Positions 45,225 to 54,117 of a stretch of 64,000 bases of DNA are shown here, piece after piece. The DNA is taken from contig NZ_OY776222.1 in assembly GCF_963675395.1 (NCBI RefSeq), forward strand, positions 992,001-1,056,000, written 5' to 3'. The notes beneath the pieces were generated by a model. It saw nothing but the letters and a program-made list of their open reading frames with translations. It made no database searches and was not told the DNA's origin. A program made the position numbers and the translations under genes. The stretch's first letter is position 1; each line of letters begins with the position of its first letter. The DNA is from an uncultured Vibrio sp. GTDB taxonomy: Bacteria; Pseudomonadota; Gammaproteobacteria; Enterobacterales; Vibrionaceae.

Positions 45225-46487
45225 TCATTTGCGTGCTAATTTGTGGTGGGCACGGGAAAAATGGTCCGCACAAAATGCGCCAACAATAGAAAGTTCTCCC
45301 GCGAGGCATAATGCAGCAGTGACTTCGGCAAGTGCTTTAGCTTTGCCACTTCCATACAAGCCGAGAATATCTAAACAGGCTTTTTGCGTTGGCAATCCTG
45401 TACCACCACCAATGGTGCCCACCATAATATTCGGCAGAGTGACGCTAGCGTATAGATTGCCTTTTGCATCGACTTCCATTCGGCTAATGCCTACCGCAGA
45501 TTCAGCGACACAAGCAGCATCCTGACCACATGCAATATATAGCGCGGCGAGTGCATTTGCATAATGAGCATTGACACCGATCGTGCCACTCAATAAACCA
45601 CCCACGGTACTCATATGGGCAAACTGAGCCATTGATTCTGGTGTTGTATGTAAGTATTTCTTGACTAATTCTGCCGAAATCGTGACTTCAGCTGACACTT
45701 TTTTACCACGCACAGAGCGTAGCGTATGCGCGTTTGGTTTTTTATCACCAGAGAGGTTGCCATCCAGAAAAGCTTGAACTGGCTTTACCGGACTGACCGC
45801 TAAAATATGATGGAACACTTGGTTGGTTGCTATGGTCACCATGTTCTGGCCAGAGGCATCGCCAGTGACGTACTCAAAAACCAGATAAACGTGATTGCCT
45901 TCGATATTGACATTAATATCTTTGAGCTTTCCGTGAGATGTTGTCGATTCTGCAATTTGACAAAAGGTGTCGAACTGGGTCGTCACCCAGCTGACAAACT
46001 GTCCCGCTTCAGCCAGGCTATTAAAGCTAAACACAGGCGTACGACTGACGCCTTCACTGAGTAACAATGCACTGGCACCACCAGCAGCCGTGATTAAGTT
46101 AGCGCCTCGGTTGTAAGACGCCACCAGAGCCGCTTCGGTTGTTGCGAGTGGCACTAAGTAATCATCGTTTGCATATAAGCCATTTACCCGTAGGGGGCCA
46201 GCTATACCAACAGGCACATTCACCGTGCCAATGAAATGCTCGATATTGTTTGAATACGATTCGCAATGATCTTGAGTAAAATGATCGAGAAGAAGATCTT
46301 TGTCAGTAATATTTTCCAGTACAGCCCAGCGACGTGACAAGTGCTGTTGTGACAATCTTGGGCTTAAGCAGAGACGTTTTTCTGACCTGTGGAATTTTGG
46401 TTCGAGAGCGAGTTGGATTTTACTACTGGTCTCAATATCAGAAAGAGCGGAGTTTTGGGCGGTACTATCTAGGTTTAACTTCGGCAT
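45225..46487 (-). CDS. Hydroxymethylglutaryl-CoA reductase, soluble catalytic form
   Basis: This 420-residue protein has the HMG-CoA reductase core without membrane helices: NNIEHFIGTVNVPVGIAGPL, TTEAALVASYNRGA, EYVTGDASGQNMVTIAT (class I has GDAMGMNM), DKKPNAHTLRSVRGKKVSAE with the catalytic Lys/Asp, TIGGGTGLPTQ, and a terminal His in RAHHKLARK. It should interconvert HMG-CoA and mevalonate. No other mevalonate-pathway gene is in the window. The start could be ATG 46487 or GTG 46499. Confidence 0.9.
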   Translation of the reverse strand: MPKLNLDSTAQNSALSDIETSSKIQLALEPKFHRSEKRLCLSPRLSQQHLSRRWAVLENITDKDLLLDHFTQDHCESYSNNIEHFIGTVNVPVGIAGPLRVNGLYANDDYLVPLATTEAALVASYNRGANLITAAGGASALLLSEGVSRTPVFSFNSLAEAGQFVSWVTTQFDTFCQIAESTTSHGKLKDINVNIEGNHVYLVFEYVTGDASGQNMVTIATNQVFHHILAVSPVKPVQAFLDGNLSGDKKPNAHTLRSVRGKKVSAEVTISAELVKKYLHTTPESMAQFAHMSTVGGLLSGTIGVNAHYANALAALYIACGQDAACVAESAVGISRMEVDAKGNLYASVTLPNIMVGTIGGGTGLPTQKACLDILGLYGSGKAKALAEVTAALCLAGELSIVGAFCADHFSRAHHKLARK

Positions 46488-46653
46488 ACAAACGTTCACT
46501 GAAAAATCGAACCAGAGATTGTAGTGATTACAGCCTTGATTACAACGTTGATTATACGTTTTGCAACAAATACCACGGATAATCCGCGTTTATAAGCGAT
46601 AGGTTTGCTATGTTGATGTGCATGGCAACCGTATCAACCTCACCAAACCTTGG

Positions 46654-47484
46654 TTATGACGCAGGGCTGTAAAGTCTCGGTGCTCCGTGTTTTGGCAAAT
46701 GAATTAGGTTAAGGTGATTTTTTCTTGCCCATTCCACCGTTAATGCGGTTGGCGCTGATAGGCAAACCAGAGTAGGGATGCGAGCGCGTACCGCTTTATG
46801 AATTAATTCTAAACTACAACGGCTCGTCATGATGGCGAAGCCACTTTGTGGTTCGATCTGATTATTAGCCAAAGCACCGATGAGCTTGTCGAGTGCATTG
46901 TGCCGACCAATATCTTCACGGCAGGCCAAGATATTTCCCTGAAAATCAGCAAACAGCGCAGCATGTAGAGCACCGGATTCACGCGCGGCATTTTGATGTA
47001 AACTGACTTTCTCTCTCAACCCTTCAAAAGCATCTGGGCGAGGGGGAAGAGAAGGGGAAAGAGGCTCTAGATCTGGTAAGGCTTGCTCCAACGCTTCAAC
47101 ACCACAAATTCCGCATCCAGTCGTGCCTGCTAGGTTTCTGCGTTGAGTTTTTAAGGACCAGAATGCACGATTACTGATTTCAACTTCCGCGTAATGTGAC
47201 TCGCTGTCACCACCAATTTCAATATCTTTAATTTCTTTAAAGTCGTTGATGATTCCGGTGCTAAGACTGAACCCTTTCACAAAATCTTCTAAGTGACCCG
47301 GAGTCACCATCATTACTGCTTGGCTGATCCCGTTGTAGCTAATCGCTAGCGCCGACTCACTGGCAAGCGAAGTTTGCTGCAAAGGGCGACCGTCTTTCAT
47401 TTCACGATAGTTAAACGCGTTTGGCTGAGGCGGAGCCTGATTGAAATCCGACAGTTCAAAATAAGATTGAGTGGTACATCTCAT
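46654..47484 (-). CDS. fdhD: FdhD, formate dehydrogenase accessory sulfurtransferase
   Basis: This 276-residue protein transfers sulfur from IscS to the bis-MGD molybdenum cofactor. The catalytic loop is TTGCGICG, a CxxC near residue 123. Further family segments are DIGRHNALDKLIGAL and IMTSRCSLELIHKAVRA. It lies 47 bases after a LysR gene, likely in one transcript, and opposite a YdeP-type molybdopterin oxidoreductase that could be its client. Confidence 0.94.
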   Translation of the reverse strand: MRCTTQSYFELSDFNQAPPQPNAFNYREMKDGRPLQQTSLASESALAISYNGISQAVMMVTPGHLEDFVKGFSLSTGIINDFKEIKDIEIGGDSESHYAEVEISNRAFWSLKTQRRNLAGTTGCGICGVEALEQALPDLEPLSPSLPPRPDAFEGLREKVSLHQNAARESGALHAALFADFQGNILACREDIGRHNALDKLIGALANNQIEPQSGFAIMTSRCSLELIHKAVRARIPTLVCLSAPTALTVEWARKNHLNLIHLPKHGAPRLYSPAS

Positions 47485-47531
47485 GAAATCACCTCATACG
47501 CCACGCTCGTTTAACTTGTGCGCGCTAGCTA

Positions 47532-48413
47532 TTAATTAAATATGGTTTTTGCGATGGAAAAGCACTGATCCGTCAAGGCAGAAAAAGGCTCTTGTTTACG
47601 TTTTAATAAGCCCAAAGGAGCATGAACGGCCGCTTCTTCAATCGGGACGATTTTGAGCGTATCGTTGAGCTCTTCTAGGCCACAATTTCTCGGCATGATG
47701 GCGCAACAAAGGCCACTGGTTACCGCTTGGACAAGGTGAAACGTGGAGTTACTTTCAATGACCGTTTGAGGTACCAGACCTTTACTAATAAAGCTGATAT
47801 CAATGGAGTGACGGTAGTGCATCCCTTTCGATAGCAAGCCAAGCGGGATGCTATTCAGTGACTCCCACATCACTTCCGATTCGGCAAAGTCAAAATAACG
47901 TTCGTCAAATAACACGCCTAATTTTGTTGAGTCCAGTTCAATAACGTCAAAATAGGTCGTGTTGACTTGGTCGACGTAGCACATTCCTAAATCCAGTTGG
48001 TTGCGATTGAGCTGGTCTATGATCTGTTCTGTCGTCATCGACAGGATCTGAAATTGCAATTCAGGAAACGCTTCCGCAAGCGGTTTGATCAGCTGCATTG
48101 GGTTTTGACTGGCTAAAGGCACCATCCCCAGCCTAAGCGAGCCGACCAGTTGTCCTCTGCAATTGGCTGCTTCTGCTTGTAAACCATCATGCGCGGCCAA
48201 TACCGTTTTTGCCCAAGCCAAAATACGCTCTCCAGCTTCCGTAAAGCCTTCAAAACGTTGACTTCTTTGGATTAATTCTAAATCCAGCTCTTCTTCTAAG
48301 CTTCTCAATCTCATCGAGAGTGTCGGCTGAGTGATGTGACACAACGCCGCTGCCTGACCAAAATGTTTCGTTTGCTCAAGAGCAATCAGGTATTTAAGCT
48401 GTTTGATATCCAT
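47532..48413 (-). CDS. LysR-family regulator upstream of fdhD
   Basis: This 293-residue LysR protein has the winged-helix start MDIKQLKYLIALEQTKHFGQAAALCHITQPTLSMRLRSLEEELD, with linker and effector domain (LRLGMVPLASQNPMQLIKPLAEAFPELQF). It is divergent from the ydeP-like gene and probably cotranscribed with fdhD, so it may control molybdoenzyme expression. The effector is unknown. Confidence 0.9.
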   Translation of the reverse strand: MDIKQLKYLIALEQTKHFGQAAALCHITQPTLSMRLRSLEEELDLELIQRSQRFEGFTEAGERILAWAKTVLAAHDGLQAEAANCRGQLVGSLRLGMVPLASQNPMQLIKPLAEAFPELQFQILSMTTEQIIDQLNRNQLDLGMCYVDQVNTTYFDVIELDSTKLGVLFDERYFDFAESEVMWESLNSIPLGLLSKGMHYRHSIDISFISKGLVPQTVIESNSTFHLVQAVTSGLCCAIMPRNCGLEELNDTLKIVPIEEAAVHAPLGLLKRKQEPFSALTDQCFSIAKTIFN

Positions 48414-48514
48414 ACTGGCTAATCTAACCTTGCTTTATGAGTCACTGTAACGGGCAACACGTTTTGCATAGGGCAACGTATATGGCCTGTGAAGACCATG
48501 ATGCTTTGTACTGA

Positions 48515-48528
48515 CTGATCTTAATCAA
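48515..48528. promoter_or_regulatory. FNR-like box 1
   Basis: CTGATCTTAATCAA matches TTGAT-N4-ATCAA with one mismatch, 102 bases upstream of the lysR start. Confidence 0.5.
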
Positions 48529-48562
48529 TGACATGAAGTCAAGAGCAAAAGCACGTTCAAAA

Positions 48563-48576
48563 TTGATCTAAATCAA
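48563..48576. promoter_or_regulatory. FNR-like box 2
   Basis: TTGATCTAAATCAA is an exact match to the FNR/CRP-family anaerobic consensus, with its centre 48 bases from box 1. Confidence 0.7.
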
Positions 48577-48827
48577 GGCTATTCCCGAAACGGACTAGGG
48601 TCAAATTTAAAGTATCTATAGAGTAATAGATGATGTCTATCATGTCTCGTCACGAAATTACTGAGTCGAGCGCTAGATCTCAGTTTAATTACGTTATAAA
48701 GCACTTCATCTGATAAATTCGATTGATTAAAAATGTGATGAGTGTCTTGTCTTTGAACCATGATAGATTTTATTTATCACTCGGTCAGGGATATCAATTG
48801 GACGCATATTGAATAACGACTTAACCT

Positions 48828-48841
48828 TTGATTCAGATCAA
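48828..48841. promoter_or_regulatory. FNR-like box 3
   Basis: TTGATTCAGATCAA is an exact consensus match, about 207 bases upstream of the ydeP-like start codon. Confidence 0.7.
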
Positions 48842-48905
48842 AACACAGCAATGAAGATTGTGTCTGAAAATCTTGAAGCAGTAGACGGCCATTAGAATTC
48901 ATACC

Positions 48906-48954
48906 ATCTGGACAAGTAAAGTCTTACACACATAGAGCCTTTACTTGTCCAGAT
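48906..48954. repeat. Perfect 16-bp inverted repeat in the ydeP-like leader
   Basis: ATCTGGACAAGTAAAG and its exact complement at 48939-48954 enclose a 17-base loop. No T run follows, so a simple terminator is unlikely. It lies between FNR box 3 and the start codon and may be transcribed as a leader hairpin. Confidence 0.8.
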
Positions 48955-49047
48955 TGAAAAACGCCCCTCCATGACTCCCGCAATTTTACGCGCTTGTTTT
49001 CCAGGGCAGCCCGTTTGCTGTTGTTCCTATATACGAGGAGTAAAGTC

Positions 49048-51372
49048 GTGAGCCAAAAAGAAAGAATAAAACAATACAAAGGTCCAGCTGGCGGCTGGGG
49101 CGCACTGAAAGCGGTGACCAGAAGCTGGTGGGGAAGCGAAAACGCGGTGAAAAACATCCGCACCATGATGAAAACTAACCAGAATGGCGGCTTTGATTGC
49201 CCTGGATGTGCTTGGGGTGAATCACCAGAAAGCGGGAAAGTGAACTTTTGCGAAAATGGCGCAAAGGCCGTTAACTGGGAAGCGACCAATCGCTTAGTTG
49301 ATCCGGAATTTTTTGCTAACCACAGTGTTTCCTCTCTTTCTACTCAAACTGATTATTGGCTCGAATATCAAGGGCGTATCACGCATCCCATGCGATACGA
49401 TGCAGAGTCAGATCACTACGTCCCAGTCTCTTGGGACGAAGCATTTCAGCTGGTTGCAAAACACCTCAATGACCTGGACTCACCACATCAAGCGGAGTTT
49501 TACACTTCCGGCCGTGCCAGCAATGAAGCCGCGTTTTTGTATCAATTGTTTGTACGCGCATTCGGCACCAATAACTTTCCTGATTGCTCAAACATGTGTC
49601 ACGAAGCCAGTGCATTGGGAATGAAAGACACAATTGGTGTAGGTAAAGGCACGGTTATTTTTGATGATTTTGAAGAAGCGGACGCTATTTTCGTTATTGG
49701 ACAGAACCCAGGAACCAACCACCCACGTATGCTAGAGCCATTGCGCGAAGCAGTGAAGCGTGGCGCGCAAGTTATCTGTTTCAACCCATTAAAAGAGCGT
49801 GGTTTGGAACGTTTCCAAAACCCACAGATGCCAATCGAAATGCTCAGTAATGGCTCAGAGCCAACGAATACGGCGTATTTACGTCCTGCTCTTGGTGGAG
49901 ACATGGCGGTGTTCCGTGGTATTGCCAAGTTCCTATTGCAATGGGAGCGTGAAGCATTAAAAACCGATGGTAAAGCCGTGTTCGATCGTGAGTTCATCGA
50001 ACAGCACACCACAGGTATCGATGAATACTTAGCAGAAGTTGATGCCACATCATGGGAGCACATTGCTGAGCAATCTGGATTAGACCTGAGTGAAATAGAA
50101 ACGGTCGCTCGCATGTATTTACGCGCTGAACGTGTGATCATGTGCTGGGCGATGGGCTTGACCCAGCATCGTCACTCTGTGCCAACGATTAAAGAAGTGG
50201 CCAATGTGCAAATGTTACGAGGTAACGTTGGTAAGGCGGGCGCAGGGCTATCTCCAGTACGCGGGCATAGTAATGTTCAGGGTGACCGTACGATGGGCAT
50301 TGATGAAAAACCATCTGACCAACTGCTCGATAGCATTGAACGTCGATTCAACTTTGAAGTGCCTCGTGGTGTTGGTCACAATACTATCCAAGCGATCAAA
50401 GCGATGGAAGAGGGGCAAGCAAAAGTATTTATTGGTTTAGGTGGAAACTTCGTACAAGCGACCCCGGATACTGAGCGCACTCACCATGCTATGCGAAACT
50501 GTAATCTAACGGTTCACATCTCTACCAAACTCAATCGTTCGCATTTAGTCACAGGTAGAGATGCATTGATTTTGCCTTGTTTGGGTAGAACTGAAATCGA
50601 CACTCAAGCAAATGGACCACAAGGTGTGACGGTTGAAGATACCTTCAGCATGGTGCACATTTCTTATGGTCAGTTGAAGCCTCGCTCTAAAGCTCTACGC
50701 TCAGAGCCTGCAATCATTGCTGGGATCGCGAATGCGACGTTAGGGGCGCATCCGATAGATTGGAACTGGTCGGTAGAGGATTACGATCGTATTCGCGATC
50801 TAATTGCAGACACTATCCCTGGTTTTACGGATTTTAACCAAAAGCTTAAAAATCCGGGCGGTTTCCATTTGGTGAACCCAGCAGCTGAGCGTAGATGGGT
50901 TACACCAAGCGGAAAGGCACAATTTAGCAACAGTGAACTGCCTAAACAGTTGATCAGTGAAGCACTGTTAGAAAAAGGCCAGAAGCCTGATCTCATCTTG
51001 CAAACTATGCGCTCACATGACCAATACAATACAACACTCTATGGTTTAAATGACCGCTATCGTGGTGTATTTGGTATGCGAGAAGTTTTATTTATCAACG
51101 AAGCTGACATCAAAAAGCTTGGATTTGAACCGGGCGACAAAGTGGATATGGTTTCCTTATGGGAAGATGGTGTGGAGCGTCGAGTAAGCGGATTTACGTT
51201 GGTTGCGTATGATGTTCCTGCTGGTCAGGCTGCCGCTTACTATCCAGAAACAAACCCATTGGTACCACTGGACAGCTATGGTGACAGAACCTTTACGCCA
51301 ACCTCTAAGTTCATTGCGATTAAGTTGGAGAAATCTACATCTGATGAGATCGCACTTATTGAAACAGAATAG
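49048..51372 (+). CDS. ydeP: YdeP-type molybdopterin oxidoreductase (FdhF-like)
   Basis: This 774-residue protein resembles the alpha subunit of formate dehydrogenase. Near the N-terminus FDCPGCAWGE and FCENGAKAVNWE supply cysteines for a possible Fe-S cluster. DCSNMCHEASALGM puts a Cys where FdhF has selenocysteine, the Mo ligand. Bis-MGD binding segments include VIGQNPGTNHPRML, MLRGNVGKAGAGLSPVRGHSNVQGDRTMG and DRYRGVFGMREVLF. E. coli YdeP is implicated in acid resistance; its substrate is unknown. I use the GTG at 49048 with GAGGAG 7 bases upstream. FdhD is encoded opposite. Confidence 0.9.
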   Translation: MSQKERIKQYKGPAGGWGALKAVTRSWWGSENAVKNIRTMMKTNQNGGFDCPGCAWGESPESGKVNFCENGAKAVNWEATNRLVDPEFFANHSVSSLSTQTDYWLEYQGRITHPMRYDAESDHYVPVSWDEAFQLVAKHLNDLDSPHQAEFYTSGRASNEAAFLYQLFVRAFGTNNFPDCSNMCHEASALGMKDTIGVGKGTVIFDDFEEADAIFVIGQNPGTNHPRMLEPLREAVKRGAQVICFNPLKERGLERFQNPQMPIEMLSNGSEPTNTAYLRPALGGDMAVFRGIAKFLLQWEREALKTDGKAVFDREFIEQHTTGIDEYLAEVDATSWEHIAEQSGLDLSEIETVARMYLRAERVIMCWAMGLTQHRHSVPTIKEVANVQMLRGNVGKAGAGLSPVRGHSNVQGDRTMGIDEKPSDQLLDSIERRFNFEVPRGVGHNTIQAIKAMEEGQAKVFIGLGGNFVQATPDTERTHHAMRNCNLTVHISTKLNRSHLVTGRDALILPCLGRTEIDTQANGPQGVTVEDTFSMVHISYGQLKPRSKALRSEPAIIAGIANATLGAHPIDWNWSVEDYDRIRDLIADTIPGFTDFNQKLKNPGGFHLVNPAAERRWVTPSGKAQFSNSELPKQLISEALLEKGQKPDLILQTMRSHDQYNTTLYGLNDRYRGVFGMREVLFINEADIKKLGFEPGDKVDMVSLWEDGVERRVSGFTLVAYDVPAGQAAAYYPETNPLVPLDSYGDRTFTPTSKFIAIKLEKSTSDEIALIETE

Positions 51373-51410
51373 TTAATGAACATAGTGCTATAACATTCGG
51401 GGTAAGAAAA

Positions 51411-51443
51411 ACGGCTGATAATCACTATCAGTCGTTGTGTTTA
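51411..51443 (+). terminator. Probable terminator after the ydeP-like gene
   Basis: A 10-bp stem, ACGGCTGATA/TATCAGTCGT, contains one G-U pair and a 5-base loop. It is followed by TGTGTTTATTT. Confidence 0.72.
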
Positions 51444-51668
51444 TTTATCTGACGAGCAGTTGTTGGTTGGTTTACAATGATTGCGATTATACTTTAGCGA
51501 ATTTACAGGTCGTGATCTAAATTTGCTACTGCTTATACAAAATAAAAGACATTAATCTCTAGCTTCTTCCGACCTATTACCTCTGAGTATTGAGCATAGT
51601 CCTGTTCTGTGTTGCTTTGGAAAACGTAACTACCGTTTAAATGTTAAATTGTAACTATCGAGGAAACA

Positions 51669-51782
51669 ATGGAATATGGCGAAGCAATACTTGAAGATGT
51701 TGTACAATTGTCCAAGATATCCAAAAATCATACGGCTCAAAAGTTTTCATGTGACCTTGAAAGTTTAGGGTATATGGTTTGA
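51669..51782 (+). CDS. Possible 37-residue small protein
   Basis: The ATG is preceded by GAGGAAACA, a strong ribosome site at good spacing, and the frame runs 37 codons to TGA. The peptide is mixed and hydrophilic, with no signal or membrane segment (MEYGEAILEDVVQLSKISKN at the start). It resembles nothing I know. It overlaps the minus-strand frame ending at 51737, so at most one may be real here. It could also be the stub of a lost gene. Confidence 0.3.
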   Translation: MEYGEAILEDVVQLSKISKNHTAQKFSCDLESLGYMV

Positions 51783-51967
51783 GCGTCATTAAAGCTTATA
51801 GACTGCAAACTGCTGTCGCGCAAAGTCATTATTACCCTAGGGTTTAGTACCTCATAATTAAAACTACAAAAAAGGTGCACCCCATCAAGATCTCCATCTG
51901 CTAGTAACTGAGCTAGTCTTGTTGTGCTATCTATGTGCATAAGAGGGTGTCGTTCTGAAATGTCCAT
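51737..51967 (-). CDS. Hypothetical 76-residue protein
   Basis: The ATG at 51967 has GGGAAGTG about 8 bases upstream. The product is soluble with mixed helix and strand character (STTRLAQLLADGDLDGVHLFCS, then IMTLRDSSLQSISF). I do not recognise it. It stands alone in a gene-poor stretch and overlaps a small plus-strand frame by 46 bases. Confidence 0.4.
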   Translation of the reverse strand: MDISERHPLMHIDSTTRLAQLLADGDLDGVHLFCSFNYEVLNPRVIMTLRDSSLQSISFNDAQTIYPKLSRSHENF

Positions 51968-52183
51968 ATACCACTTCCCAATTTATAAATTACTTCTATT
52001 ATATGCTAAAAACTCGACTCAATATAAAACCAGTTGGGTATGAGCTGTCATAGGAAAGAAGCATAAGTTTTTGAAAAATACTACTTGGTGTAAGGCGGTC
52101 ACATTTATCAACATAACGTGACCTGTTCAGAATGTGTATTGACTGAGGCGTTCTGTCTAAATTGAGGTAAGCGCTCATCCTTG

Positions 52184-52387
52184 ATGAACCATCTAACCAT
52201 CTTGATGCGCAAGCATGATGTTTACTCCGAACAGAAAAGTGCCGAGTTACAAGCAGTAGAGCGAAAACTAGCAAGCGTTGATAAGCAGAGAAAAAAGTTG
52301 GAAATGCAAGCTCAGAGAAACCGTGAAAAGGCAGATCATCATGATTTTTCCCGAGAATCAGGAATTCAGATACAAGTCACTTTGTAA
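52184..52387 (+). CDS. Hypothetical 67-residue charged protein
   Basis: The frame encodes a highly charged, probably coiled-coil peptide (SAELQAVERKLASVDKQRKK). A GAGG lies about 16 bases upstream of the ATG, which is too far to be convincing. An alternative ATG is at 52205. No family was recognised. Confidence 0.28.
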   Translation: MNHLTILMRKHDVYSEQKSAELQAVERKLASVDKQRKKLEMQAQRNREKADHHDFSRESGIQIQVTL

Positions 52388-52496
52388 CTTGTCTAGGATG
52401 CCTAGCGGAACATAAATGGGGTAACTGTAAACCTTTTTGACTAAGTTTATTTAACTTGAAAGCGTCTGCAGAACAAGTAGAAAATTGGTGTTTTAT

Positions 52497-52533
52497 AGAA
52501 GCAAACCCTATTTTATTAATAGGGCTTGCTTCT
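52497..52533 (-). terminator. Terminator of the AGCS/RidA cluster
   Basis: The long hairpin AGAAGCAA.CCCTATT / AATAGGG.TTGCTTCT has a 5-base loop, just downstream of the symporter stop on the minus strand. Confidence 0.72.
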
Positions 52534-52543
52534 AGGTGTTAGG

Positions 52544-53974
52544 TTATTGAGAATACGTTTTAGATCGCCACGCATTACGGTCAATATCCAAATCGCGGAA
52601 TTCATCCGGGTTGAATTGGGGATGTTCTATGCCACTTTTCAGTTTTTTTCGGTAATCTCTCAACAGACGCATTGCTGTAGGGAACAGCATTATCAGGACG
52701 AGTAAGTTCACAATAGCTAGCATACCCATCATTGGATCTGAAAAGAAAAATACTGACGTTGCTGTTGGAGCTACTGCCCCAATGAATACGATAGCAATAA
52801 CTGAAATTCGTAGGATATGTAACGCCAGCTTGCTTTTCGATATAAAGGTCAGTGCATTTTCTCCCAAGTAGTAATTGTAGATAATGGAACTGAATGAGAA
52901 TAAAAGAATCGTCCCCGTCAGATAGTACTGAGCCCACTCACCTAGATGAGACACCAATGATTGTTGTGTAAGGATTGCACCATCAGCAACTGTCTCACCC
53001 GGCACATATACATCACCAAGTAAAATTACGAAAGCCGTGCAACTGCATACAATGATGGTATCAATGAACACAGACAGAGACTGAGTTATTCCTTGGCTAA
53101 TCGGGTGCGTTACATCCGCTGTTGCGGCAACATTTGGTGCAGAGCCAAGGCCTGCCTCATTAGAGAATAGTCCTCGTCGGAGACCGTTCGCAACCGCTGC
53201 TCCCATCCCACCACTTACTACTTCCTCAATACCAAAAGCGTTTTTAACGATTGTTGCAATTACCGCCGGAAGATCAGAAATATTCATAATGATTATGAGT
53301 AAAGCAATACCAATATATGCAATTGCCATTATTGGAACAATGACGTCTGTCGTTTTGGCGATACGATGGATACCACCGTATATAATAAAGCTCACTATAA
53401 TCGCAAGAAATACTCCGGTATAGATACGATCGATACCTAGACTATCTGCAACTGCTCCTGCAACTGTATTACCCTGAAATGCGCTGAAGCCGATGGCAAA
53501 AGATGCAATCAAACATATAGAGTAGACATAAGCTAGCCATTTGTAATCTTTTCCAAGACCATGAATAATCGTCCTTGCAGGACCGCCACGGAAAACATCA
53601 CCGTCTACTCGCTTATAAAGCTGAGCGAGTGAGCACTCTACTAAGCTCGTCGCCATTCCGATCAGCGCAACAGCCCACATCCAAAATACCGCACCAGGTC
53701 CACCTAATGTGATAGCAACGGCAACACCTGCAATGTTTCCGCCACCAACACGACCGCCTATCGACAATAAAAGAGCTTCTCGACCAGAGATCGCATTCTG
53801 ATCCGAAGTTTGGTTTTTAGTTAGTAACACACGGAACATGCGTTTGAAGAACCTGAACTGAACAAAGTCAGTTGCGATTGTGAAGAAGAGACCGAATATT
53901 ATAAGGAATGGAATAAGTGACCAACCCCATGTGAGATCTCCGATTAATCCAAAAAAGGATTCTAGTATTTGCAT
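52544..53974 (-). CDS. Sodium:alanine symporter (AGCS) family protein
   Basis: This 476-residue protein of about 11 helices has the AGCS signatures GGRVGGGNIAGVAVAITLGGPGAVFWMWA and NGLRRGLFSNEAGLGSAPNVAATA. Such carriers import alanine, glycine or D-amino acids with Na+. AAGGATA precedes the ATG. It is the last gene of a minus-strand cluster with two RidA proteins, a PhzF-like enzyme, a Gate-domain protein and a LysR regulator, so the imported substrate is probably the one those enzymes convert. A 143-base, very AT-rich gap separates it from the next gene upstream. Confidence 0.92.
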   Translation of the reverse strand: MQILESFFGLIGDLTWGWSLIPFLIIFGLFFTIATDFVQFRFFKRMFRVLLTKNQTSDQNAISGREALLLSIGGRVGGGNIAGVAVAITLGGPGAVFWMWAVALIGMATSLVECSLAQLYKRVDGDVFRGGPARTIIHGLGKDYKWLAYVYSICLIASFAIGFSAFQGNTVAGAVADSLGIDRIYTGVFLAIIVSFIIYGGIHRIAKTTDVIVPIMAIAYIGIALLIIIMNISDLPAVIATIVKNAFGIEEVVSGGMGAAVANGLRRGLFSNEAGLGSAPNVAATADVTHPISQGITQSLSVFIDTIIVCSCTAFVILLGDVYVPGETVADGAILTQQSLVSHLGEWAQYYLTGTILLFSFSSIIYNYYLGENALTFISKSKLALHILRISVIAIVFIGAVAPTATSVFFFSDPMMGMLAIVNLLVLIMLFPTAMRLLRDYRKKLKSGIEHPQFNPDEFRDLDIDRNAWRSKTYSQ

Positions 53975-54117
53975 CAGTATATCCTTGATATATTAATAAT
54001 TTTATCTACTCATGCTCTCGTTCTAAATAATATGTAGTTTTAATTTTATTATATTTTTTATTGATTTAATTTGTTCTTAATTTTCTCCTCGTTGATTGAG
54101 TGTGTTTTCCTTTTTGA

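Larger units (their letters stand above)
48414..49047. other. Long divergent regulatory region lysR-fdhD / ydeP-like
   Basis: This 634-base spacer has no gene I can support. It holds three FNR-like boxes and a perfect 16-bp inverted repeat, annotated separately, and ends in the GAGGAG ribosome site of the oxidoreductase gene. Confidence 0.6.
51373..52543. other. Gene-poor 1.2-kb stretch with small open frames
   Basis: Apart from terminator hairpins at the edges, this region has only short frames: 37 codons at 51669 (+), 76 codons at 51737-51967 (-) and 67 codons at 52184 (+). None resembles a family I know. It separates the conserved ydeP block from the more variable AGCS/RidA cluster and may be residue of past insertion or deletion. 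Confidence 0.5.

Noticed and set aside
48579..48761. 60-codon minus-strand frame in the ydeP upstream spacer
   Set aside because: It lies in a region explained by regulatory boxes and has no ribosome site or similarity.
48906..48954. Inverted repeat as a Rho-independent terminator
   Set aside because: Neither side has a T run, and no gene ends just before it on either strand.
48955..49047. Molybdenum-cofactor riboswitch before the YdeP-like gene
   Set aside because: I could not match the conserved GC-rich stems of that RNA motif; a covariance search would decide.
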